This document shows positions 29,701 to 38,907 of a stretch of DNA of 64,000 bases, piece by piece (position 1 is the first letter of the stretch; every line of letters starts with the position of its first letter). The stretch is from Streptomyces pactum. Its GTDB lineage: Bacteria > Actinomycetota > Actinomycetes > Streptomycetales > Streptomycetaceae. The notes beneath the pieces are model-generated. The model worked only from the letters and a program-made list of their open reading frames with translations. It did no database searches and was not told the origin of the DNA. The stretch spans positions 1,302,001-1,366,000 of the forward strand of contig NZ_CP019724.1 in the NCBI RefSeq assembly GCF_002005225.1, written 5' to 3'. Made by a program: the position numbers and the translations under genes.

Positions 29701-30084
29701 GTCGGCGAGGGCGGTGCGTCCGCCGGTCACGACGGCGCGCAGCAGGTCGCGGCGTGCCGCCTCGGGGGCGTCGGCGAGCGCCGCCTCGAACGCCGTGTCC
29801 GGCACGCCGAGGCTGTCGGCGACGCGCAGTGCGTGGCCGCGCACGTACGGGTCGGCGTCGGCGATCCGGTCCGCGATCCACTCGGCGTCACCCACCGCGG
29901 ACGCGGCGACGACGGCGAGCCCGCGCCCGTACGCTCCGTGCCGTTCGAGCTCGCCGAGCACGGGGCGCGAAGCGGCCGACTCCCTGACTCGCACGACGAG
30001 TTCCCGCAGGCGGGAGGAGTGGGCGAGTGGGTCCAGGGCGTGCAGCAGGCTCTCGGCCTCGGCCTGTGCGGCGGTTCGCGACAT
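26725..30084 (-). CDS. Very large HEAT-like repeat protein
   Basis: 1119 aa from ATG 30084 (MSRTAAQAEAESLLHALDPL). Nearly all of it is alpha-helical, Ala/Leu/Arg-rich, with repeated units such as AEWIADRIADADPYVRGHALRVADSLG, the pattern of HEAT or armadillo repeats, and no signal peptide, membrane segment or enzyme motif. It is likely a cytoplasmic scaffold. A few Streptomyces paralogues of this kind exist; function is unknown. The frame stays open to 30357, overlapping the WhiB gene in another frame, which I reject. Downstream 98 bp to the desaturase stop are non-coding. Confidence 0.8.
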   Translation of the reverse strand: MSRTAAQAEAESLLHALDPLAHSSRLRELVVRVRESAASRPVLGELERHGAYGRGLAVVAASAVGDAEWIADRIADADPYVRGHALRVADSLGVPDTAFEAALADAPEAARRDLLRAVVTGGRTALADRLVEGLRRDWGDAEAARLLPGCTAPTVARLLPGLLYAVRAWTPLAKRHPAALLGVLEEELTALPESLRDTWWHRYAHALATLASGEPARVLALLELRGPGRLPDELRGHLPAFAAVDPRRVLRLLPTPAWAPVVRVHGLGRTALYRLTRTDSPELVAYGRTLLPYGDLPRLLKALPPARRHALCTAVREGKGAGAADTTEQLLEVLPRHHAEQEAREAAARARETGAAENTILGVESFLPVAEVRDRLAAATRRPDADDRARAWPLLIRNAARSGDRAAVTAALEDMGRLRNEQDPVRAAALRATRAVPPALFTEDAAGHLDRIATDAVEARDSSYETRRSLSGLALDVLREHAAEGTRSLVNWALRTLVRISDTTGGADLGRLDHTLRRGQEHQVYEALRPWIEAGAEKSDYGLVIALARAVGSRAAGMTELQDMLWQAVRYGDDATVRAAVALWLEPTATRDERVARVLAREPSAAALPPVRTALVAHRTDLLDVLLADTPPYGRFLTKARPPFLPLDPYDVRRWVPRQQQALLRLLAEQAADSGLTLYQRASSLTQAAAVPDGGADLVRRWTGAAEVVLAEAALAALAHTDRAADSLPELLAHAGGDRARVAVYAVTQASRHAPPSRVAVHLRDVLRAPDAKVTSRKEAVRLAAVRLPVPDAAALISEVHTRADTHPDVRAACVSCAGGLLGRDEVWELLRDAASGAPALRTALLRAAPLDLPGAHRARYARLVREVAAAEDPATTVAAFQALARWTPWSPEAPAVLAEAVTDLTNRGTWHSAASALTEAATSAPHGLAGLLHALRTLAGAAAEDDSDAGERRDRPARRRVEFLVARLEAPVGRSEAGVRPAGLAAAELLAEYEAYVALAAGLAATHLDLTAVPPRLGRVTAMAGAGRPALAARVAEQLRGRLERRDQPGDAGVLRAEVQALAEHGGHAEGLVAVAVTGALGSREGWPAPWRELLRTLRRHPAADVRDAALEETTAYE

Positions 30085-30164
30085 GCGGGGATTGTGCCTG
30101 CCGCGGCGGGCGCGGGCACAGCGAATTTCGGTGCGGGCGGTGCGTCGCCGGGGGCCGGCCGGGC

Positions 30165-30410
30165 TCAGTGCATGGTGCGCCGCAGCGCCAGCCGTTCCTT
30201 CTCCGACAGCCCGCCCCAGACGCCGAAGCGCTCGTCGTTGCTCAGCGCGTACTCCAGGCAGGCCGAGCGGATCGGGCACAGGGCGCAGATCCGCTTGGCG
30301 TCCCGTACGGAACTGCCGGGCTCGGGGAAGAAGAAGTCTCCCCCGGTCTGTGCGCACAACGCCTCCTCCTGCCAGGCGAGGTCGGGCGTCGCGATCGTCT
30401 CGATGTGCAT
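30165..30410 (-). CDS. WhiB-like [4Fe-4S] regulatory protein
   Basis: 81 aa. Four cysteines at residues 19, 42, 45 and 51 (CAQ..., then ICALCPIRSAC) form the iron-sulfur site, followed by the GVWGGLS turn and a basic tail ERLALRRTMH that touches DNA or sigma factor. Wbl proteins bind the primary sigma factor and control development, antibiotic resistance or redox response. By order it corresponds to SCO6715 of S. coelicolor (from memory). ATG 30410 is taken because the Wbl fold starts there; the frame is open to 30611 with non-conserved residues. Divergent from the VOC gene. Confidence 0.93.
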   Translation of the reverse strand: MHIETIATPDLAWQEEALCAQTGGDFFFPEPGSSVRDAKRICALCPIRSACLEYALSNDERFGVWGGLSEKERLALRRTMH

Positions 30411-30597
30411 GGACAGCAGCGTGCCGGGCGGCGAAAAACGTTCGATCAACGCGGGATCAACGCCGCTCGGCCGGGCCCGTGGCCGACCCGATGGTCCCCC
30501 GCCCGGGACGGGGACGCACGGCGGCGCGCGGAAGCGATTGTCAGTGGGGGGTGGAAGACTCGGCAGTGCAGGCAACGGGACCCTTCCGAGGAGGGCG

Positions 30598-31386
30598 ATG
30601 ATGCTCACCACCCGTTACGTCACCGGCGCCCCGAACTGGGTCGACGTCGGCACGTCCGACATCGACGGCACCACTTCCTTCTACGGGGAACTCTTCGGCT
30701 GGCGGTTCCGGTCGGCGGGGCCCGAGGCGGGCGGCTACGGCTTCTTCGAGCTGGACGGCCGGATCGTGGCCGGCGGTAGGGAGACCACGCCGGAGCAGGG
30801 CCCGCCGTCCTGGACGGTGTACTTCCAGACGCCGGACGCGCAGGCCGCCGCCAAGACCTCCGAGCAGTCCCGCGGCGGTGTGCTCGTGCGGCCGATGGAT
30901 GTGCTGGGCCAGGGCACCATGGCGATCCTCGCCGACCGGGCCGGGGTGCCGTTCGGCGTCTGGCAGCCGGGTCGGCTGGGCGGCCTGGGCGTGGCCGGTG
31001 ACACCGGTGCGCTGTGCTGGGTCGAGCTGTACACGGCGGACATCGCCGCCGCCGCCGCGTACTACCGGGCGGTGCTGGGGCTGGAGACCTCGGCCGTCTC
31101 GTTCCCCGGCGGCGCGTACACCTGCGTCAATCCGGCGGGCGAGGGCGAGGAGAGCATGTTCGGCGGCGTCGTTCCGCTCGCCGACGACCCGCTGGAGACG
31201 GACGCCCACTGGCTGCCGTACTTCGCGGTCGACGACACGGACGCCGTGGTCGCCCGGGCCCGGGAGCTGGGCGGCGCGGTGCGGATGCCCGCGACGGACA
31301 TCGAGGGCGTGGGGCGCCTGGCCCGGCTCGCCGATCCGTACGGCGCCCGGTTCGCGGTCCTCAGGCCGCTGCCGCGGGAGGTTTAG
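30598..31386 (+). CDS. Two-domain VOC (glyoxalase/bleomycin-resistance fold) protein
   Basis: 262 aa, two VOC modules. Module 1: APNWVDVGTSDIDGTTSFYGELFGW (opening strand and helix), module 2: LCWVELYTADIAAAAAYYRA and LADPYGARFAVLRP. The His/Glu metal ligands of glyoxalase I are not clearly conserved, so it is likely a hydroxylase-like or binding protein of the type seen beside antibiotic clusters. ATGATG at 30598-30603 follows GAGGAGGGCG; either ATG may serve. Monocistronic. Confidence 0.88.
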   Translation: MMLTTRYVTGAPNWVDVGTSDIDGTTSFYGELFGWRFRSAGPEAGGYGFFELDGRIVAGGRETTPEQGPPSWTVYFQTPDAQAAAKTSEQSRGGVLVRPMDVLGQGTMAILADRAGVPFGVWQPGRLGGLGVAGDTGALCWVELYTADIAAAAAYYRAVLGLETSAVSFPGGAYTCVNPAGEGEESMFGGVVPLADDPLETDAHWLPYFAVDDTDAVVARARELGGAVRMPATDIEGVGRLARLADPYGARFAVLRPLPREV

Positions 31387-31446
31387 GGGCCGGGTGGTGG
31401 TCGGCCCGGCGGTCGGACGGCAGGACCGCGTCGGGTCGCGCGGGCG

Positions 31447-31692
31447 GCCACGCGCCACCGCAGGCCACACCCCCCGGGCCATGGGCGAACCCGTCCCCCG
31501 GTACGTCGGATCGCACGGGCGACCGCGGGCCACACCCACGAACCGCCACGCGCCACCGCAGGCCACACCCCCCGGACCATGGGCGAAACCGTCCCCCGCC
31601 ACGTCGGATCACACGGGCGACCGCAGGCCACACCCACGAACCGCCACGCGCCACCGCAGGCCACACCCCCCGGACCATGGGCGAAACCGCCC
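31447..31692. repeat. 98-bp tandem repeat, 2.5 copies
   Basis: Units begin at 31447, 31545 and 31643, exactly 98 bp apart; the first two differ at about six positions and the third stops near 31692. Each unit holds two diverged copies of a ccgcaggccacaccc core. It fills much of the 392-bp gap between convergent VOC and LacI genes. I see no gene in it; frames on either strand are repeat artefacts. Confidence 0.9.
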
Positions 31693-31778
31693 CACGCGCC
31701 GCGTCCACGCCGGGGCCGCCGGACGGGGCAGCCCTCCGCCCGGCAGGGTCCCGAGACCCGCCGAGCGCGGTCACCGCC

Positions 31779-32828
31779 TCACGCGGTCGCGCGTCGCACC
31801 AGGGTCGTCGGCAGGACGACACCGGACGCCGTGTCCGGCCCGGTCGGCGCGGGCTCCCCCGCGGCGGTGCCGTGGTCCAGGCCGCGCAGCAGCAGGCGGG
31901 CCATCAGCCGGCCCATCCCCTCGATGTCCTGACGGACCGTGGTCAGCGGCGGGTCGGTCTGCTCGGCGACCGGCAGCATGTCGTCGAAGCCGACCACGGC
32001 CACGTCGTCCGGCACCCGCCGCCCGCGCTCGCGCAACACCCTCAGCGCCCCCGCCGCGGTGAGGTCGTTGGCCGCGAACACGGCGTCCAGGTCCGGGCAC
32101 CGGTCGAGCAGCTCCCGCATCGCCCGCTCCCCGCCGCCCGAGGTGAAGTCCCCGCGCGCGATCAGCCCCGGGCCGGCGTCGCCCCGGACGTCGCGGAAGC
32201 CGGCGAGCCGGTCGGCCGCGGACGTCTGGTCGAGCGGGCCGGTGATGTGCGCGACGCGGGTGCGGCCGAGGCCGGCCAGGTGGCGGACGGCGTCGCGGGC
32301 GCCGCCGCGGTTGTCGCTGTCCACGTAGACGACGTCGTCCCGGCCGTCGTCCCAGCCGGGGCGCCCGCCGAACACGGTCGGCACGCCGGCGCCGCGGACG
32401 AGGCCGGGCAGCGGGTCGTCGAGGTGCAGGGAGAAGACGAGCGCGCCGTCGACGTGGCCGCCGGCCAGGTAGCGGCCGACGCGGGCATGGTCCTCGCGGC
32501 CCTCGGTGAGCAGCAGCACGAGCTGGTTGTCGTGGGCCGTCAGTTCCTTGCTGATGCCGCGCAGTTGCTGGGCGAAGTACGGGTCGGCGAAGACCCGGGT
32601 CTCCGGTTCGGCGGCGACGACGGCGACCGCGTCGTGGCGTCTGGTCACCAGACTGCGGGCGGCCTGGTTGGGCACGTATCCGAGCTCCTCCACCGCACGC
32701 CGGACCCGCTCGGCCAGCGCCTCCCGCACCCCCTGCGCCCCGTTGACCACCCGGGACACGGTGGCCCGCGAGACCCCGGCGCGCTCGGCCACGGCCTCCA
32801 GCGTGGGACGCGGCGCGGTCTCGGTCAC
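31779..32828 (-). CDS. LacI-family transcriptional regulator
   Basis: 349 aa. The DNA-binding head TLEAVAERAGVSRATVSRVVNG and the hinge YVPNQAARSLVTRR are textbook, followed by a periplasmic-binding-like effector domain (VFADPYFAQQLRGI, DGALVFSL, VAVVGFDDM). It probably represses a sugar utilisation gene and releases it when the sugar binds. GTG 32828 is chosen because AAGGGGAG is 5-6 bases upstream; GTG 32834 is too close to it. Its neighbour is the laccase gene (same strand, 164 bp upstream) and, beyond, the sugar-oxidising module, possible targets. Confidence 0.92.
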   Translation of the reverse strand: MTETAPRPTLEAVAERAGVSRATVSRVVNGAQGVREALAERVRRAVEELGYVPNQAARSLVTRRHDAVAVVAAEPETRVFADPYFAQQLRGISKELTAHDNQLVLLLTEGREDHARVGRYLAGGHVDGALVFSLHLDDPLPGLVRGAGVPTVFGGRPGWDDGRDDVVYVDSDNRGGARDAVRHLAGLGRTRVAHITGPLDQTSAADRLAGFRDVRGDAGPGLIARGDFTSGGGERAMRELLDRCPDLDAVFAANDLTAAGALRVLRERGRRVPDDVAVVGFDDMLPVAEQTDPPLTTVRQDIEGMGRLMARLLLRGLDHGTAAGEPAPTGPDTASGVVLPTTLVRRATA

Positions 32829-32992
32829 GGGCACTCCCCTTCGGCGGCTGCGGCTCAGGATAGCGGCAGGCCGTCGGGCGGTAGGGGGCGCGCTCGGCGT
32901 CGGAATCCCGCTTGCGCGGGGGCCGGTGCGGCGTCAGGATCGGCGCATGTTCATCAGATGGGTGCACGACGCCTGATCGGCTCTCCGTCCTC

Positions 32993-34126
<1,134 letters not shown>

Positions 34127-34161
34127 TCAGGACAAAGTTCGTTCGATCCCGGTCATACCTA

Positions 34162-34190
34162 TTGGCGAACCATGCAAAGAGGTCTAACTT
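34162..34190 (+). promoter_or_regulatory. Probable promoter of the ThuA/PQQ-dehydrogenase operon
   Basis: TTGGCG (34162-34167), 17-bp spacer, TAACTT (34185-34190), 35 bp before the start codon and followed by GAGGAGGT at 34213-34220. Confidence 0.5.
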
Positions 34191-34224
34191 CCTTGGCGCT
34201 GCTGCCGTGACCGAGGAGGTGCCC

Positions 34225-36702
34225 ATGCCCTTAAGAGGGTTGAGCGCGAGAAGCAGAGGCTGGGCGGCGTTCGCGACCGCCGGTTTCGTCGCCGCGGGAC
34301 TGCTGGCGGGCCCTGCCGCCAGCGCACGTCCGGCGCCGGACCCGTCCCTGACAACGATGTCGATCAAGTCGCCGCCCGGCGGCGCCAACGTACGTGTGCT
34401 GATCTTCTACGGTTCCGCCGCGGCCGGGGACGAGTCCCCGGTCGTGAACGCCGGGATCGCGGCCATCGAGCGGATCGGGCTCTCCGGCCCGGCCAAGGAG
34501 CGCTTCAGGGTCGAGGCCACGGACAACGCCTCGGTCTTCACCAACGACAAGAAGCTCGGCCGCTTCAACGCGGTCGTGTTCCTGACCGGCGGCGGCGACG
34601 TCCTGACGCCGGCCCAGGAGGCGGGCCTGGAGGCGTACATGGAGGCCGGCGGCGGGTTCGTCGGCATCCACGACGCGGCCCGCGCGGAGCCGTACTCGGA
34701 CTGGTTCACCGGTCTGGTCGGCGCCCGCCCGGCCGCCTCCAGCCCGAGCAAGGTCCAGCGGGCCACCGTCGAGGTCGGGGACCGGCGCCATCCGGCCACC
34801 AAGGACCTGCCGGTGCAGTGGAAGCGGCCCGACCAGTGGATGAACTGGGTGGAGAACCCGTCCGGCGACGTGCACACCGTGGCCCGGGTGCGCGAGTCGA
34901 CGTACCAGCCCGGCGCGAGCGCCAACGGCTGGGACCACCCGGTGAGCTGGTGCCGGGACTACGACGGCGGCCGGTCCTTCTACACCGGCATGGGCGGCAC
35001 GGTGTCGTCGTACGACGAGACCGACTTCCGCGCCCATCTGCGCGGCGCCCTGATGTGGACCACGCGGCTGGCGCAGGCCGACTGCAAGGCGACCATCAAC
35101 GGCAACTACAAGGCCGAGCGCCTGACCGACCCCAACCAGCCCGGCCAGAACGACCAGATCGGCGAGCCGCACGGCCTGGTCACCGCGCCCGACGGCCGCG
35201 TGTTCTACATCGGCCGGGGCGGCGCGGACTCCTCCCAGCCCGTGGTCACCGACTGGAACGACCCGGACATCGGCAAGGGCAAGGGCGAGATCCACGTCTG
35301 GGACCCGAAAACCGACAAGGTCACGCTCGCCGGTGAACTGACCGTCTTCGGCAACAAGGGCGGCGGCGGCGAGCTGACCAAGGTCGAGGAGGGCCTGCTC
35401 GGCATCGAGCTGGACCCGGCGTTCTCCGAGAACGGCTGGGTGTACCTGCACTACACGCCGCACTCCGAGATCAACCGCGACACCCACATGGCCGAGCGGC
35501 GGGTCTCCCGCTTCACGCTCGACCAGGCGACCGACAAGCTGGACCTGGGCAGCGAGAAGGTGCTGCTGAAGTGGCCGGTGCAGATCCACAGCTGCTGCCA
35601 CGCGGGCGGCGGGCTGGCCTGGGACTCCAAGGGCAACCTGTACATCGCGACCGGTGACAACAACTCCAGCGGATTCAGCGGCGGCTACTCGGGCAACAAC
35701 CCGGAGCCGAACTTCAAGGGCGTGTCCTTCGCCGACGCGCGCCGCACCGCCGGCAACACCAACAACCTCAACGGCAAGATCCTGCGCATCCACCCGGAGC
35801 CGGACGGGACCTACACGCTCCCCGAGGGCAACCTCTTCACCGGGAAGGAGACCGCCGAGGGCGGTGGCAAGACACGCGGCGAGATCTACGTGATGGGCGT
35901 CCGCAACCCGGCGCGCATCTCCGTCGACAAGGAGACCGACACCCTTTACGCGGGCTGGGTCGGCCCGGACGCCGGCTCCCCGTCCCCGACCTGGGGCCCG
36001 GCCAAGTACGACACGTTCGCCGCGATCACCGAGGCGGGCAACCGGGGCTGGCCGTACTGCATGGGCAACAAGCAGCCCTACCGGGACCGGAACCTGCCGG
36101 ACCCGTCGAAGCCGCTGGGCTGGTACGACTGCGACGCCCCGAAGAACGAGTCGCCGAACAACGACGGCCTGGTCAACCTGCCGCCGGTGACCGGCAACAA
36201 CATCTGGTACTCGCCGCAGGGCGGCGGCCCCGACTTCCCGCGCGACGAGAACGGCATCCCGTCGTACGAGCAGGACGAGGCCACCTACAAGCTGCCCTGG
36301 CTCAAGGGCGGCGGCCAGGCCGCGATGAACGGCCCGGTCTACCGCTACGACGCCGGCAGCACCAGCGAGACCAAGTGGCCCGCGTACTGGGACGGCAAGT
36401 GGTTCGTCGGTGACTTCTACGACGCCGACCAGCCGCGCAACGCGGTGCTGATGGACCCGAAGACGCTGGGCGACGGCGGTCTGCCGGTGCACTCGGAGTC
36501 GCTGAAGAAGATCGTGCCGGTCGGCAACGACGGCATCAAGAACCTGATGGGCTGGAAGTTCGGCCCGGACGGCGCGCTGTACGTCCTCGACTACGGCCGC
36601 GGCTTCTTCACCTCGGACTCCAAGTCGGCCCTGTGGCGGGTCACCTACGAGGGCGGTGGGCCGACGCCGGCCGCCGGACAGCTTGCGAGGGGGTCCGAGT
36701 GA
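34225..36702 (+). CDS. Secreted ThuA domain-PQQ/sugar dehydrogenase fusion
   Basis: 825 aa. A signal peptide (cut near PAASA, ~35) is followed by a ThuA-like domain (~50-260: GGGFVGIHDAA, HPVSWCRDYDGGRSFYTGMGG) and a six-bladed PQQ-dependent glucose/sorbosone dehydrogenase propeller (~295-815: EEGLLGIELDPAF, CCHAGGGLAWDSKGNLYIATG, NNLNGKILRIHP, GVRNPARISV). ThuA proteins are tied to 3-keto-trehalose metabolism. Codon 3 is TTA (34231-34233), so translation may need the bldA tRNA and be limited to late growth. The stop overlaps the next gene's GTG, so the two are coupled. Divergent from small laccase. Confidence 0.9.
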   Translation: MPLRGLSARSRGWAAFATAGFVAAGLLAGPAASARPAPDPSLTTMSIKSPPGGANVRVLIFYGSAAAGDESPVVNAGIAAIERIGLSGPAKERFRVEATDNASVFTNDKKLGRFNAVVFLTGGGDVLTPAQEAGLEAYMEAGGGFVGIHDAARAEPYSDWFTGLVGARPAASSPSKVQRATVEVGDRRHPATKDLPVQWKRPDQWMNWVENPSGDVHTVARVRESTYQPGASANGWDHPVSWCRDYDGGRSFYTGMGGTVSSYDETDFRAHLRGALMWTTRLAQADCKATINGNYKAERLTDPNQPGQNDQIGEPHGLVTAPDGRVFYIGRGGADSSQPVVTDWNDPDIGKGKGEIHVWDPKTDKVTLAGELTVFGNKGGGGELTKVEEGLLGIELDPAFSENGWVYLHYTPHSEINRDTHMAERRVSRFTLDQATDKLDLGSEKVLLKWPVQIHSCCHAGGGLAWDSKGNLYIATGDNNSSGFSGGYSGNNPEPNFKGVSFADARRTAGNTNNLNGKILRIHPEPDGTYTLPEGNLFTGKETAEGGGKTRGEIYVMGVRNPARISVDKETDTLYAGWVGPDAGSPSPTWGPAKYDTFAAITEAGNRGWPYCMGNKQPYRDRNLPDPSKPLGWYDCDAPKNESPNNDGLVNLPPVTGNNIWYSPQGGGPDFPRDENGIPSYEQDEATYKLPWLKGGGQAAMNGPVYRYDAGSTSETKWPAYWDGKWFVGDFYDADQPRNAVLMDPKTLGDGGLPVHSESLKKIVPVGNDGIKNLMGWKFGPDGALYVLDYGRGFFTSDSKSALWRVTYEGGGPTPAAGQLARGSE

Positions 36703-38906
36703 TACGCCAGCGAAGAATGTGGGCCGCCCTGCTGGCCGGCCTGCTGATGATGCTCGGTCTGCAGACGACGTCCGCGTCCGGGCAGACCCGGGCGGAGACC
36801 GGGGCCGTCGCCGCCGACCAGGTCCTCACCTGGACGGCCGGCAACGACATCACCCAGTACACGTCGGCGCCCGAGACGGCGGTGGCCGGTCCGGCCACGA
36901 TCGTCTTCGAGAACAGTGAGGCGACCGGCAACACCACCGGCATGCCGCACACGCTGACGTTCGTGACCAGCGATCCGGAGTACAACAACGACGTCCAGCT
37001 CAACATCCTGGCCAACCCCTTCGACGACCAGGGCGGCAAGCACACCGCCGAGGTCACCCTCACCCCCGGCCGCTACCTCTACCACTGCACGATCCCCGGC
37101 CACGGGGAGATGAAGGGCGTGCTCGTGGTGACCGAGGGCGGTGGCGGCGAGGACACCACGGCGCCCGAGACGTCGGCGGAGGTGGACGGTACGCAGAACG
37201 CCGACGGCCAGTACGTCGGGTCCGCGAGCGTGACCGTCGCGGCCACCGACGAGGGCGGTACCGGCGTCGAGCGGATCGAGTACGCGATCGGCTCCGACGG
37301 CGCCTGGCAGCCGTACACCACGCCGGTCGTCGTCGACCAGGTCGGCGACCACACGGTCCGCTACCGCGCCTTCGACAAGGCGGGCAACGCCGCCGCCGAG
37401 AAGAGCGTCACGTTCACGGTGGTGCCCCCGCCGACGGACGACACGACCGCGCCTGAGACCTCGGCGACGGTCAGCGGCGAGAAGAACCCGGACGGCGCGT
37501 ACATCGACATGGCGACGGTGACCGTCACCGCGTCCGACACCGGTTCCGGCGTCAACACCATCGAGTACGCGGTCGGTGACGGCGCCTGGCAGGCGTACAC
37601 CGCTCCCGTGATGGTGCACGAGGTCGGCGAGCACACCGTGCGCTACCGCGCCTCCGACAAGGCGGGCAACGTGGCGGCGGAGAAGAGCGTCGCCTTCACC
37701 GTCGTCGCCGCTCCCCCCGAGGACACCACCCCGCCGGTGACCGGCGCGACCGTGGAGGGCACCAAGAACTCCGACGGCGCGTACGTCGGCAGCGCCGAGG
37801 TGACCGTCAGCGCCACGGACGAGGGCGGCTCCGGCGTGGCGGGCGTTCAGTACTCGCTCGACGCGGGCCCCTACCTCGCGTACACCGAGCCCGTGGTCGT
37901 CGACCGGGTGGGCCGGCACACCGTGGCGTACCGGGCGAGCGACAAGGCGGGCAACACCTCCGCGCCGCTGACCGTGAGCTTCACGGTCGTGGCGGGCCAG
38001 GTGCCGCCGCCGCCCTGCCCGGAGTACGACGAGCGCCTCACGGTGATCGTCGGCACGGTCGACTCGGGTGTGCCGAACCGGGTCACGAACAACCGGTGCC
38101 GGATCAACGAGCTGATCGAGGACGAGAAGGAGTGGTCGTCCCAGGCGCTCTTCCTCAAGCACGTCCGGGAGGTCATGGACGCGCTCCTGGACGAGGGCGT
38201 CGTCGACAAGCGCGAGTACCGGGCGATCAACAAGGCCGCCCGCCAGTCGAAGATCGGCAGGCCCGGCCAGACCGAGGGCTACCGCACGATCCTCGACGGC
38301 AGCCGGGAGTCGTTCGCGAAGTGGGAGCAGGTGGGCGGCGGTTCGTTCGGGCTGAACCCGGACGGGTCCATCACCTCCGGCACCACGAGGCAGGGCCTGG
38401 GCATGCTGTGGTTCCCCGAGCGCAAGTACGGCGACTTCTCGCTGAAGCTCCAGTGGCGTGACGACGCCCCGGACACCGGCAACGCCAACTCCGGTGTGTT
38501 CGTGCGCTTCCCGCAGGTCCACGACCACCCGGAGGAGTCCCGCCCGGAGTGGGTCGCCATCAAGTACGGGCACGAGGTGCAGGTGTTCGACAGCCCGGTC
38601 GGCGACATGTACAAGACCGGCTCGGTCTACGGCTTCGACCGGGTGGGCCTCGCCGGGGCCGGTGTGACGGAGAAGGGCACCTGGAACGACTACGAGATCC
38701 GCGTGGTCGACCAGCACTACTCCATCTACCGCAACGGCAAGCTGATCAACGAGTTCGACAACGTCGGCGGCCAGGAGTTCACTCCGCCGCGCTCGGACGA
38801 CCCGGGCACGGACGGGCGGCGGTTCGCCGCCGGCTACATCGGACTCCAGGTCCACGGCACGACGGACGTGGTCTCGTACCGGGACGTCCGGATCAAGGAG
38901 CTGTAG
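36699..38906 (+). CDS. Secreted cupredoxin-(Ig/OmpL47)x3-DUF1080 protein
   Basis: 735 aa. A signal peptide (~1-28, no lipobox) precedes a plastocyanin-like cupredoxin (~35-143) with type-1 copper ligands in MPHTLTF and YHCTIPGHGEMKG. Three ~95-residue OmpL47/Ig-type repeats follow (~150-430), each with a DTTAPET start and an HTVRYRA.DKAGN end. After a charged linker, a DUF1080 (3-keto-disaccharide hydrolase, concanavalin-like) domain fills ~525-735 (KYGDFSLKLQWRDD, NANSGVFVRFP, GYIGLQVHG). GTG 36699 overlaps the previous stop as GTGA with GAGGGGG upstream. Likely accepts electrons and cleaves oxidised sugars for the upstream enzyme; that is inference. Confidence 0.88.
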   Translation: MIRQRRMWAALLAGLLMMLGLQTTSASGQTRAETGAVAADQVLTWTAGNDITQYTSAPETAVAGPATIVFENSEATGNTTGMPHTLTFVTSDPEYNNDVQLNILANPFDDQGGKHTAEVTLTPGRYLYHCTIPGHGEMKGVLVVTEGGGGEDTTAPETSAEVDGTQNADGQYVGSASVTVAATDEGGTGVERIEYAIGSDGAWQPYTTPVVVDQVGDHTVRYRAFDKAGNAAAEKSVTFTVVPPPTDDTTAPETSATVSGEKNPDGAYIDMATVTVTASDTGSGVNTIEYAVGDGAWQAYTAPVMVHEVGEHTVRYRASDKAGNVAAEKSVAFTVVAAPPEDTTPPVTGATVEGTKNSDGAYVGSAEVTVSATDEGGSGVAGVQYSLDAGPYLAYTEPVVVDRVGRHTVAYRASDKAGNTSAPLTVSFTVVAGQVPPPPCPEYDERLTVIVGTVDSGVPNRVTNNRCRINELIEDEKEWSSQALFLKHVREVMDALLDEGVVDKREYRAINKAARQSKIGRPGQTEGYRTILDGSRESFAKWEQVGGGSFGLNPDGSITSGTTRQGLGMLWFPERKYGDFSLKLQWRDDAPDTGNANSGVFVRFPQVHDHPEESRPEWVAIKYGHEVQVFDSPVGDMYKTGSVYGFDRVGLAGAGVTEKGTWNDYEIRVVDQHYSIYRNGKLINEFDNVGGQEFTPPRSDDPGTDGRRFAAGYIGLQVHGTTDVVSYRDVRIKEL
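37150..37998 (+). repeat. Three in-gene ~290-bp repeats encoding Ig/OmpL47 modules
   Basis: Units start near 37152, 37440 and 37719 with gacaccac/gacacgac and end with DKAGN-coding DNA and FTVV. They are similar enough to recombine and change module number. Confidence 0.75.
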
Positions 38907-38907
38907 C

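Noticed and set aside
25537..31386. A single 1949-codon plus-strand frame
   Set aside because: It runs antisense to the HEAT gene and out of frame with the desaturase; only its last 262 codons (VOC protein) look like a real protein. GC-rich third positions keep such frames open.
31447..31692. CRISPR-like array
   Set aside because: Only 2.5 long, contiguous units without unique spacers.
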